Source of the DNA: Limnanthes douglasii subsp. nivea
Lineage: Eukaryota > Streptophyta > Magnoliopsida > Brassicales > Limnanthaceae
DNA: 64,000 nucleotides
Reading direction: 5' to 3'
Assembly (NCBI GenBank): GCA_036936605.1
Contig: JAUPFV010000005.1
Coordinates: forward strand, 7,090,345 to 7,154,344
Numbering within the stretch: the stretch's first letter is position 1; every line of letters begins with the position of its first letter. Shown here piece after piece: positions 10,209-22,571 of this stretch. A model generated the notes under the pieces. The model was not told the origin of the DNA. It ran no database searches and saw only the letters and a list, made by a program, of their open reading frames with translations. A program made the translations under genes and the position numbers.

Positions 10209-11297
10209 CTATGCTGGGTCAGAGGGCCCTCCTCGAACCCCTTTGGAAGATAGGGCTATCCGGTAGCATTCTCGTGCCATCTTCTGGCTACTTCTGACTG
10301 TTCCAATGTTGTTCTCGATCACATATTTTAGGCATTGATGCACCGTGGAGATGACGCCGTGCATCCGAGATAACCAAGAGCGTCCCAGGATGGCGTTATA
10401 AGATGTTGGTGAATCAACCACGATGAAGAGTACCTCTACCTCTTTTCTGAATGGTCCATGACCCAACTCTACCATACATTGAAACTCCCCCACAACAACC
10501 GCTGCGGCACCAGTGAAACCCACGATTGTCCTGTCGGATCTTCGGATGACCGGTGGGTCGGAAATGCGGCGGTAAGTGCTCATAAATAAAATGTTCGCAG
10601 AGCTTCCTGTATCGATGAGTATTTTTTGAACCTGATCCCCATCGATGCCCGCCGCGATCACTACAGCGTCCTCGTGAGGGCCTGCAACATTACGCATATC
10701 ATCATCATCAAAACAAATAATAGGAGAAGGCGAGCGATGCATTTGTGCGGAGACTCCAGCTTCGATCTGGGTGGTTAGATTCACCATGTGCCTTTTGTGA
10801 GAGCTATTAGAATTTCCTGCGATTGTGTCTCCGCCAAAAATTGCTAAAGAATCGAAAAATGCACAAAGGCTGTCCACCCTCCCCCTCGGAATTTCTTCCT
10901 CTACCAGGTTTACATTGTTCCTCCCAACTTTGGGGTCCAAGTACTCTTGTTCGATGTCAAAATCGTCAACCCCTTCGGAAATTACCATGGCTGTGTCAGT
11001 ATTCTTTGAGACAGCTTTTGCCACGGCATTTTTCTGGGAGTGTTTCTTGACATACTCCAACAGCATTCCATTCTCAATGAGAGCCTGCACCTCCTTTTTC
11101 AAGGCTATGCAATCTTTAGTGTCATGGCCCACATCCTCGTGATATTTGCAATATTTATTAACACTTCTGCTTTCCCTTGGTGTTTGTATGGGAAAAGGCT
11201 TCCTGAACGTGACCGAAGACTTAGCCTTATCAAAGATCGCAGCAACATTTTCTGTCAACTCCGCATAGTAGTCGGGTCGGGTCCATTTGTTTGACAT
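10209..11297 (-). CDS. Tat element 1 gag C-terminus and aspartic protease
   Basis: This 362-residue frame is out of frame with gag upstream. Near the N-terminus is a degenerate zinc-knuckle-like stretch (CKYHEDVGHDTKDC, about residues 50-63). The retropepsin active site IDTGSSANILF lies in the middle, and NAILGRSWL is the conserved motif before the C-terminus. It ends in TAG at 10211-10209, followed by CAA TTA, the context of leaky viral stops. The second Tat element has a TAG-CAG at the homologous place. The listed start is only the first ATG after a frameshift, not a real start. Confidence 0.88.
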   Translation of the reverse strand: MSNKWTRPDYYAELTENVAAIFDKAKSSVTFRKPFPIQTPRESRSVNKYCKYHEDVGHDTKDCIALKKEVQALIENGMLLEYVKKHSQKNAVAKAVSKNTDTAMVISEGVDDFDIEQEYLDPKVGRNNVNLVEEEIPRGRVDSLCAFFDSLAIFGGDTIAGNSNSSHKRHMVNLTTQIEAGVSAQMHRSPSPIICFDDDDMRNVAGPHEDAVVIAAGIDGDQVQKILIDTGSSANILFMSTYRRISDPPVIRRSDRTIVGFTGAAAVVVGEFQCMVELGHGPFRKEVEVLFIVVDSPTSYNAILGRSWLSRMHGVISTVHQCLKYVIENNIGTVRSSQKMARECYRIALSSKGVRGGPSDPA

Positions 11298-12676
11298 GTA
11301 TCTCCCCCTTGATTATGGTTTGATTGATTGACATAGTACTGCGGGTTTGATTTTTGCCTTGGAGGATACTGACCCGTGCTTTTAGCTTGAACGTTTGATC
11401 GAGGGCCCTGAGAGCTTGGCTCAGTCCTTTGAAACTGATTATGGTCCAGTTGCTCTCTGGAACCTTTCTCTGAGGCTTGGGTTTCTTCCACCAAGATTCT
11501 CTTCTCAACTTGATCTAGCAATGCTCCGAAGGTCATCGCCTGACTTTCTGCCACCGTGTCTTTCAACAACCCGGGGAGCAAGCCCATCCTGAATGCTGCA
11601 AGCGCCACCGAGTCCTTACAGTACTCCATATCTGTTTTGGTTTTGACAAAACAATTGGTATAATTTTTAAGGCTTTCCCCCACCTTTTGGCGACAGTAGA
11701 TTATGGTGTCTCCGTTGGCCCGGAACTTCTTGCTCCCCACGAAGTGTTGTCTAAAGATGCTCCAGAACATGTCAAAGTTTTTGATAGAGCCCTGCGGTAG
11801 TCTGTTGTACCATTTAGATGCCACTCCCTTGAAAGTTTGAGAGAATGCTCTACACAGAAGCTTATCATCGTCGTCAAAGTTTATCATAAAGTTCTTAAAT
11901 TGCTCGATGTGATTGTCCGGATCCTGAGTTCCATCGAACTTCTCAAGCTTCGAAATGTCAAAGTGCTTCGGGAGGTTCCCTACTAAGATCTCCGAGGACA
12001 GTGGAGAGGCTCTCCAATTGTGTCCCGTACGATAAATGTTGGACCTCAAATTATCGTTGTTTGAAAAGTACAGACCCTCCTCGGAGGGCAAAGTGTATTG
12101 CTGCTGCCATTCTGAATTTTGAGGGCCCATATCATCCTTCCCAAGGCACTTTGCCTGCTCATGAGAGCGATCACCAACTCGGTCGTGACGACTCTTCTCC
12201 CGCGAGGATTTCCTCTCCGAACTTCTTCCCCTTCGGGCACCAGTTCGCCTCTGATCACGCTTCTTCCTCCTGTGGTATCTTCGGGGAGATGATTCAGAAG
12301 TACTATAACGCGAGTAGTCGCTTGAAGTAGCCGAGTCGGAACGGTATTTCTCTCTCCTCCTCGGGGATCGTCGCTCACGCCTCCGATATTTGTCATCTCT
12401 CCTCTTGGGTCGAATTTCAACCTTGCGCTCCTCCTTTTGTTCGACGGGTTCTCTTCTTACCTCCGATCGAACATTTCTCTGCGTGGCTTCCTTCTCCGCC
12501 TTCAATCTTTCGATATCCAACAACAGTTCATTCCTCTAGGCCAAAAGAGCAGAGTCATCGAAAACGTTCTCAACTCGCCGACCTCCTTCTCCTTCGGACT
12601 CCAAGTCATTCCGAAAGTCATCCGCCTCCATGTTTTCTTTGCAGTGATCAACTATATCGTCCCCTCGACCTTCCAT
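11255..12676 (-). pseudogene. gag: Tat element 1 gag (one stop, one frameshift)
   Basis: The likely start is the ATG at 12676-12674, about 60 bases downstream of the PBS. The frame is broken by TAG at 12538-12536 and is then open from 12535 to 11255. The N-terminal half is Arg/Ser-rich (repeated RR, SSER). The central retrotransposon gag domain (PF03732 type) shows KFDGTQDPDNHIEQF, AFSQTFKG and WYNRLP. Near 11290 the frame shifts relative to protease. Gag forms the particle; as it stands this copy would need another element's Gag. Confidence 0.88.
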
Positions 12677-12735
12677 GGTTCTCTCCGGAACAGGAATTAT
12701 TTATAGGAAGTGATTATCGTCGGAACAATTTTCGT

Positions 12736-12753
12736 TTCCCACAGACGGCGCCA
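12736..12753 (-). other. primer binding site of Tat element 1
   Basis: One base inside the 5' LTR, the minus strand reads TGGCGCCGTCTGTGGGAA. The first nine bases fit the 3' end of plant tRNA-Asp (GUC) as I recall it; after that the match is poor, so the primer tRNA is uncertain. Confidence 0.7.
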
Positions 12754-12754
12754 C

Positions 12755-13157
12755 TGAAGAGTTAAAAGATGGTCCGAGGGTAATTTTGTTATGCGAAGAT
12801 TTGTTGATAGAGGATCAGGTGATAGAGGAATATTTGGGTATCAGATCTAGAGAGAGAAAGTGCTAAACAGTATAGAGAGAGAAAGTCTCGTACTATTCAT
12901 CTCGGGATTCGTGAAGCATGTGTGGTCCTTTTATAGCACAATTGCGGACCCCACATGCTTTAATGCGGTTTTACATCTTTTGGTCCCCACTTTTTGGTTC
13001 CTTCCTATTTCGGCTACATCTCTACAATTTATACATTTCAACCCTTATACATTTATTCTTATGCATTTTGGCCCTTATACATTTATTCTTATGCATTTTG
13101 GCCCTTATACATTTATTTCTACGCATTTTGGCCCTTGTCTTTTATTCTTCCTTATCA
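12755..13157 (-). repeat. 5' LTR of Tat element 1
   Basis: This 403-bp LTR reads TGATAAGGAA...CTCTTCA on the minus strand. A TATA box (TATAAAA, 12935-12929) marks the likely U3 promoter. The same three 30-bp units as in the other LTR lie at about 13043-13134. GGCTC at 13158-13162 is the right TSD. Confidence 0.95.
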
Positions 13158-13162
13158 GGCTC

Positions 13163-14290
13163 TATGATGGTCAAATTATAGCTTTGTTAGTTGCAGGAAC
13201 ATGAACCATTTTTTTTGTCGAGGATGCGATTGGTATTTGTTGAAGATGCGATTTAGTAATATCACCAATGTATTGTACTGATATGAATAGAGCTGTTACT
13301 GGGCTTGCAGACCCGGTAACCCGCCCAAGACCAGTCCGAAAAAATTAGCGAGCGGGTTGGGAGCCAAATATCTGGCCCGACTCGCTTACCGGTCTGGACC
13401 GGCCCGCCCGGTAACCAGACCAGTTAGAAAGTATTTTATTTATATTGATTTGTGAGTTTAAGCTAAAGTTAACTGGAATTGCTGAATCATGTAAAGATAA
13501 AGTTGATAAAACATTACAGAGAACACTACAACACTGTTAGTTGAGTCAATTGCTGTATTAGACTTCATGCTAGCGGAGAGAATAATATGGAAGCAGAGAC
13601 CGCTTAAACACCTATTTGGTACACATTGCAACAATTAACTTGAAACCCTATCAATTTAACACCTAGCAACTGAACTTATTGGCTTCAACTCTTATCTGTA
13701 ACCCTTAAAACCTAAATAAATATGGAAGGTTTGTAGATAGATTTTGAGTCAATGAGGCGACAGTTTAGAACATTGAATAAGAGAGATTGTAACATGTTTG
13801 CAGTAAAACTAAAGAAGTAAAAGTACTGTAAAGAAAATGAAAATTGTTTGACATAGAATAAATAAGATGATTTTTCATTTTTCAGATACACGGCCAGAGG
13901 AACAGGTCGGAAAGGTTCGCTCGACTTATGTTTAAATTTAAAAAACAAGAAACGCAGCTAAATTTCAATAGCTTCTCTCCTATATCACCATTGGAGATTA
14001 CTAGTAAAACCAATGAAAGCACTTTAACAAACTCAAAAGGCATGTTTAAAAACATAGTAAAGCAGAGTACTTTATGGAAACTAAAGAACAAAACCAAGAA
14101 TCTTTCAATCTTCCATGCTGCTGTCTTCTTCATCTACTACTACCTTGTCGCTTATTTCAAGACCGTCAAGCAACTCCTCAAGCGGTATAGAAGAGGCACA
14201 GAAAGTTAACAGATTCTTCAGCCTTTTAACACAGAAAGTTAACAGATTTTTCGACTCAAGTTCTGCCATAATCCAAGTTCTTGATGGCTG
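13163..14290. other. non-coding stretch with GC-rich patch
   Basis: No convincing gene is seen. A splice-acceptor-like TTAGTTGCAG lies at about 13187-13196, followed by a short ORF that ends within 80 bases. From 13288, TAGAGCTGTTACTGGGC followed by CCCGG/GGCCCG-rich sequence to about 13425 resembles the end of plant hAT elements, but I found no matching opposite end. From 13425 to 14290 the DNA is AT-rich. Confidence 0.35.
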
Positions 14291-15032
14291 CAAGTTGCTA
14301 GATATGAAGAAGTTGCTAGATAGGGTCTACGACTTTGCGATTTGAATGTAAATACATGTTTTGCTAGATTTGAACAAATTAAATTATTGATATTGCTAGA
14401 TAGTTTCTACTTGTAGGCTTGGTTCGCAATTGTGATTTAGGATATATTACAATTGTTAGATATGAAGAAGTTGCTAGATAGGGTCTACGACTTTGCGATT
14501 TGAATGTAAATACATGTTTTGCTAGATTTGAACAAGTTAAATTACTGATATTGCTAGATAGTTTCTAGTTGTAGGCTTGGTTCGCAATTGCGATTTATGA
14601 TATATGGAAATTGCTAGATATGAAGAAGTTGCTAGATAGGGTCTACGACTTTGCGATTTGAATGTAAATACATGTTTTGCTAGATTTGAACAAATTAAAT
14701 TATTGATATTGCTAGATAGTTTCTAGTTGTAGGCTTGGTTCGCAATTGCGATTTAGGATATATTGAAATTGCTAGATATGAAGAAGTTGCTAGATAGGGT
14801 CTACGACTTTGCGATTTGAATGTAAGTGCATGTTTTGCTAGATTTGAACAAGTTAAATTACTGATATTCCTAGATAGTTTCTAGTTGTAGGTTTGGTTCG
14901 CAATTGCGATTTAGGATATATTGAAATTACTAGATATGAAGAAGTTGCTAGATAGGGTCTACGACTTTGCGATTTGAATGTAAATACATGTTTTTCTAGA
15001 TTCGAACAAGTTAAATTACCGATATTGGTTTA
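14291..15032. repeat. 158-bp tandem array, about 4.7 copies
   Basis: The motif GATATGAAGAAGTTGCTAGA starts at 14301, 14459, 14617, 14775 and 14933, an exact 158-bp spacing. Each unit also holds GTCTACGACTTTGCGATTTG and a run of TTGCTAGAT words. Copies differ by only a few bases. Parts occur inverted at about 16903-17110. Confidence 0.95.
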
Positions 15033-15256
15033 TACAATGCAAGTTATAACATGTCAAAAACTAAGGTTTGTATTTTAAAATGTGGTCACGAAACTGCAAT
15101 TATTCTTTTTTATGAGTTTGAAAACTTTCAAACTCTTCAACATTATATCGAAGGCAGATGGCAGGAACTGGTTAGAGGTAAATACAATATTAGCTATTCC
15201 TGTGGTACGCAGAAGAATTGTTTGTTTAACAACTATAGCTCTTGACCAATCATACT

Positions 15257-15945
15257 CATTCATTTTAACCATGTCCTCGACGTAGAATACTGCTGTCCAA
15301 CCAACAATATCCCCTGAAACTGAGAAGAACAAGGTCGAGCAAAGAAACAGTATAAGAAGACGTGCAACGTCCTTCGCCTCATCCTCTCCTTCATCCCTAA
15401 CTGCTTTCTCTATAGTTTGCTGTAACCAAAACAAAAGTAGACATTACTTCCAGTATAAATTACACATTGAACATATTAGTCAAAACAATTACCTTTATCA
15501 AGGAATTTGATACAGATTTATCATTCGATGGTCCACTTTACCGAGCTCGAGGACTCAGAAAATACTTCTGCATCAACAGAGAATCATTCTCAGCACCATC
15601 AGTGAACTGACCAATGAATGCTCCAGCTTTATTCAAAGGCATCTCCTCTGTCCCATGTTTCAGCCCAAATATAACCTTAACATATGTTACACTTAACTTG
15701 ACAAACTTAGCCCTTATTTTGAAAGCCTCCTCCTCAACTGAGTAACTACTCGCAATCTCCTCAATTACTTTATGACATTTTTTCATCTTCATATCCTTAT
15801 TCCATAGGTCGAATGATACTTTCAATAATGTATAAAATGGAGTGTCTCTCGCCGCTTCTATGTGTTGTTCTGTAACAATATTTTTTCTAAGAAGGTTCAA
15901 GATGCTAACCAACCCAGACTTATAAAACACACCTTTTGCCGTCAT
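15257..15945 (-). pseudogene. unrecognised repeat-family protein, interrupted
   Basis: Two exons are supported. Exon 1 (15945-15493) encodes 135 residues starting MTAKGVFYKSG, with AARDTPFYTLL and VIFGLKHG. TAA at 15540-15538 breaks it, yet the frame resumes and stays open to a donor (AAAG|GTAATT). Exon 2 starts at 15419 after GGTTACAG and continues in frame (QTIEKAVRDEG, ARLLILFLCSTLFF, NEYDWSRAI). The pattern resembles a plant family I recall next to Ulp1-like or MULE-borne genes, but I cannot name the domain with confidence. A 5'UTR intron back to about 18072 is possible. One nonsense codon and no clear 3' end suggest a decayed transposon-carried gene. Confidence 0.5.
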
Positions 15946-15959
15946 ATTTCCTAAATTAA

Positions 15960-18060
15960 AACAATCATATGTGAGTTATATATCGTATTTGCGTTTTACA
16001 TTGACTATCAGCTGACATCCATAAAACTAGAAATAACATTAGATGTTATATTGGTAGACAATAACATAGCAGAAACAATCAGACTTGTGATTTTTGTAGT
16101 AGAAGTCTACACAATCTACAGTTGTCTTACAGCAGTTTTTTGTATATTGATATCATAGTTAATTGGTATAGAAGGTAGCAAAGGTCAAACGGTATGCACG
16201 ACTTTTTCAAGGCATTTTTAACTTGTGCATCTAATGTTGCCATATCAAGTATTCAGTATTTTTAATTTGTACTTCTAATGTTTACATGCATGAATCGGTA
16301 TGTTAATTACTAAAAATAAGTTTATGGTTTATGGTCCTTAGATAAATGTTGCTATATTAATGACTTGTATATCATAACAAATGTTTTTGGCTTACAACAC
16401 TATGTTCAATATTGTTTGCTTCGCATTTCTGTAAATTTTAGTTTAATTTGTGTAAAACAAAAACCTTTCAAAGAGGACACTTATTAAGAACAATCAATCA
16501 TGTGGATTGTAGAGTATAACTGCTGCGAAGTATATCATCGGATTTCAAAGTAGCAATCATTCATGTGGATCGTAGAGTATAACTGCTGCGAAGTATACCA
16601 TCGGAGTTGAAAGCATGAAGATTTAATTTGAAAGTTCTACTTAGGGGTTGTTTGGGGCATAACTTAAAAGCTAAAATTTTACTTTACACAAACAATCTTT
16701 AAGGGAATATCCAAACGTCTTTTGGTGCATTGACATAAGCTTCTTACTTCTGTTTTTGTGACGATGAATAGAATGGGGTATAGAATATCTTAGGTTAACC
16801 CCTCACAGGTTGGTTTTTCATTTGATGACTGTAAATTAAAATTCTATTCTATGTCTAGAATATGTAGTCATTTTATGTTTTATTTTTGCGATTGATGATG
16901 TTTAGTAATTTAACTTGTTCAAATCTAGCAAAACATGTATTTACATTTAAATCTAGTAACTTGTTTAAATCTAGCAAATTCATTATGTCATCAATCACAA
17001 ATGCAAAACATCTTACTACTAGAGACTATCTAGCAATGGTTATAAACCAACTTGTTCATATCTAGAAAAAGAAGCATTTACATTGAAATCGCAACTTGTT
17101 CATATCTAGCACTTGCTAAACATCATCAATCGCAAATATAAAACTGGTTGGCATTGGGTAATAGAAACAACAAATCAGCACACAAGTTTCTAGCTCAAGC
17201 TGATAGATGATACTTACATAGAGCTAGCATTAAGGTTGTCTGAAATTAAGAAAATAGCCAATATCGTCATTAATATCTAAAAGCGAAAGAATAAAACATG
17301 ACAGATTGATATATTTCTATGGAGCTTAACAGATAACACACAACCACAAACTACACGTTATGTTCTCCAATCAACGAAACCAAATCACAGTCCTTATCAA
17401 GGACACAAATTAGTAACTACTATTCGAGCCATGGTTATGGAAACCTATCACTAAATTACAAACAATCAAGTACAAAACAACACTGTCTCAGTCTCATACA
17501 CACTCCAATGGAAACATAACCTTGTAGCATAATTGGTTAGAGACCAGGAAGTCATATGTAAATCTACGAACAAGGCACCAGTTGAACACAAGACTATGTA
17601 AATCATCAATGAACAAGAAACCAAAAGCGCAATTCAACCCTAATACATTTAATCTGTTAACACCTATAATCTAGCAATATAAAATGATGTATATTTATAT
17701 TGAAATGATTCACTATGCTTATCAGTATTTTAACTAAACTAAAATCAACAATCCAAGTATAAGATTATCTGTATTTCGAGGAGAAAGAACAAGTACTACG
17801 ATCTGACGATTTATTTTTTTCTTCAATTTAGATTAAAGAGTGAAATGAAAAGGGAAAAATTCAAGAGAGAACCAATCGATTATATGAGAAGTACTCATAT
17901 AGATATACCCATTGATGCGATTGATACACATCCGTTGCTAGCATCAATGCGATATAGACACACGCATTGATGCGATTGATACACAGACATACACTAAACA
18001 ATATATATTGTTCTTCGAATTTCTACCATCAATCTAACCAGATACAGTCCATATTTAGAA
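15960..18060. other. AT-rich interior with short repeats
   Basis: No gene is seen. A 63-bp tandem duplication (TGTGGAT at 16501 and 16564) spans about 16492-16620. About 16903-17110 holds inverted, diverged pieces of the 158-bp unit (AACTTGTTCAAATCTAGCAA, ACATGTATTTACATT). About 17915-17990 has two copies of CATTGATGCGATTGATACAC. Confidence 0.6.
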
Positions 18061-18071
18061 AGTGAAATTAC

Positions 18072-18312
18072 CTCTGTTTAAACACGACGGCCAGAATCTG
18101 ACTACCGCGAGAGAACGCTATCGAGCGTATTTTAAACAACGAACTATTTGCTTAGGTTGTTCGGTGAGCGGTGCTTCGCCGGAGAACAATTTGTCTAGGT
18201 TAGAGAATGTGTCGTCTGTTCAAGTGAAATTTGGAGAGGGAATCGAAGCCGGAAAGTCTAGTTTTGAGGGGAAAAGAGTGAGATTCAATTTAAATGACCT
18301 TATTTATAGTAA
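18072..18312 (-). promoter_or_regulatory. minus-strand promoter and leader-like end
   Basis: On the minus strand, TATAAATAAGG (about 18310-18300) is followed by a leader and a donor AGAG|GTAATTTC at about 18072. The nearest acceptor before an ATG on that strand is at about 15952 (TTTAG followed by GAAATATG), just ahead of the broken gene. This is inferred from motifs only. Confidence 0.3.
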
Positions 18313-18519
18313 CGGGGTATTTTAGTCCATTAGTTAAATTTGGGTAGCTTTTGGTACTATCCCATTTTTTGGTATCAGTTAGTAGATTAAAATTTGAGAA
18401 GGTATTAATGGGTAGTTCTTTCTAAAATAAAAATATTTGATAATTTTATATAAAAAATATTTAAAATATTATAATTTTTTTTAATATATAATATTAAATA
18501 GAAGTCGGTATTATTAGCT

Positions 18520-18588
18520 CAAGTATCCGTAACTATCCTGAGGAATATTATTTAATATCCGTTTGACTCGGATAGTTACGGATACTTG
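18520..18588. repeat. perfect 19-bp inverted repeat (hairpin)
   Basis: CAAGTATCCGTAACTATCC (18520-18538) is followed after 31 bases by its exact reverse complement (18570-18588). It lies about 860 bases upstream of the MPK3 start codon and just outside the putative composite element. Confidence 0.9.
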
Positions 18589-18589
18589 C

Positions 18590-19197
18590 TCCATATTTGG
18601 TTTTAGAATCCTAACTATAATTGCTTTGGTCAGATAAGTCCCCTGTTATAAAACCGTCTGAAAAACTTTAATTTTAATCAAATAAAAAGTGTAACTTTTA
18701 AACTATTTTATTTATCTTTAATATAATTTAGTTTTTGGTTAAATTAGAGGTAAAAAATTGTTAACCACACCCGAAATTAAAGTGATTTTTTTTTTTTTTT
18801 TAATTTGATTTTTGGGACAGTTTGTTCATCCGTAGCTTACGATCTATTCAACCGGCGGTAGAGTTTTCCGCCGACCGACTGAAACTTTCTCACTCCCAAG
18901 GTATCTATATTCATTCGATGAGATAAAAAAATATTTTTGATAAACTTTAAAATTGATTAAATTGTAGGGATGTTTATTTTTTTTGGCCCAAATTTAACGA
19001 GAGCCTATGATTTATAATTTATTCTGTTTTCTAAAATATTCATTTATATGTCAGCTACTTAAGCTTTTTATATCTTTATTATTTCAAAAATTAATAAAAT
19101 AAAATGTCCGAGAAAAAGACAAAAATCTAAATTCAAACATTTTTTTTAGGAGTGACACTCTTTTCTAGACAGACTTTCATCTAATCCAATCCACAGG
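18590..19197. other. MPK3 distal upstream region
   Basis: This is AT-rich with a long T tract (about 18788-18802). No gene is seen. Confidence 0.5.
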
Positions 19198-19384
19198 GGT
19201 CAACGAATACGGTTACTCAAATCTCAACCGTCAATTAGAGGCGGCTACAATCTCAGCCCTCCGATCATTCCTCGTCGCGCGTTTTCCTTTCTTCTTCCTT
19301 GCTTCGACTAATAGACCGTCTCAAACAAGTCAATCCGACGCGGACGAAGAAAGACTCTCGTTCCCATCTCTTCTTGTATAAAAA
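19198..19384 (+). promoter_or_regulatory. MPK3 proximal promoter: two W-boxes and TATA box
   Basis: Two W-box cores lie on the minus strand: TTGACC (19203-19198) and TTGACT (19333-19328). A TATAAAAA box at 19377-19384 lies about 70 bases before the ATG and predicts a short 5'UTR. WRKY control is a common feature of defence genes; here it is only suggested by the motifs, which also occur by chance. Confidence 0.45.
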
Positions 19385-19448
19385 TCTAGATCCCTGGGCT
19401 ACACAGACCTCATAGAGGAAGAAGAAGAGGAAGGAGAAGCGTGCATAC

Positions 19449-22571
<3,123 letters not shown>

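Larger units (their letters stand above)
1452..13157 (-). mobile_element. complete Tat/Retand-like Ty3/gypsy retrotransposon
   Basis: The element is 11,706 bp and lies on the minus strand, flanked by a perfect 5-bp target duplication GGCTC (1447-1451 and 13158-13162). The LTRs start with TG and end with CA in both orientations. From the 5' LTR (right) the order is PBS, gag, protease, RT, two RNase H domains, integrase, an antisense ORF, tandem repeats, PPT and the 3' LTR (left). The second, archaeal-type RNase H and the absence of a chromodomain place it in the Tat lineage. The additional antisense ORF between integrase and 3' LTR is as described for Retand-type elements. The LTRs differ at about four positions plus one 3-bp indel by hand count, so insertion was recent. 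Yet gag, the gag/pro and pro/RT junctions, integrase and the antisense ORF are all damaged. Confidence 0.93.
838..18420. mobile_element. possible old Mutator-like composite element
   Basis: This is an inference. The two ends share an organisation in inverted orientation. Each has an AT-rich terminal part with AATACC motifs, then a TATA box (986-992 plus strand; about 18308 minus strand), then a 5'UTR-like stretch, then a splice donor (about 1203 plus; about 18072 minus). On each side an acceptor lies a few bases before an ATG (about 13196 plus; about 15952 minus). Inside are a 158-bp tandem array, inverted copies of parts of it, and a broken minus-strand gene. MULEs often have long TIRs with inward promoters. 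Primary sequence identity between the two ends is low by eye, and I found no convincing 9-bp TSD, so two unrelated promoters remain possible. A gypsy element is nested within. Confidence 0.3.

Noticed and set aside
13288..13425. hAT-type terminus (TAGAGCTGTTAC plus GGCCCG-rich subterminal sequence)
   Set aside because: No opposite end or 8-bp TSD found; left as a note only.
14105..14293. 62-codon minus-strand acidic ORF before the 158-bp array
   Set aside because: Could be a distal exon of the broken minus-strand gene, but no splice sites or homology support it.
17521..17560. tRNA-like string TAGCATAATTGGTTAGAGAC
   Set aside because: Resembles an A box by chance; there is no B box at the right distance and no cloverleaf.
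18062..18325. 87-codon plus-strand ORF in the right end of the putative composite
   Set aside because: No recognisable domain. The same DNA looks like a leader and promoter on the other strand. Kept only as regulatory sequence.
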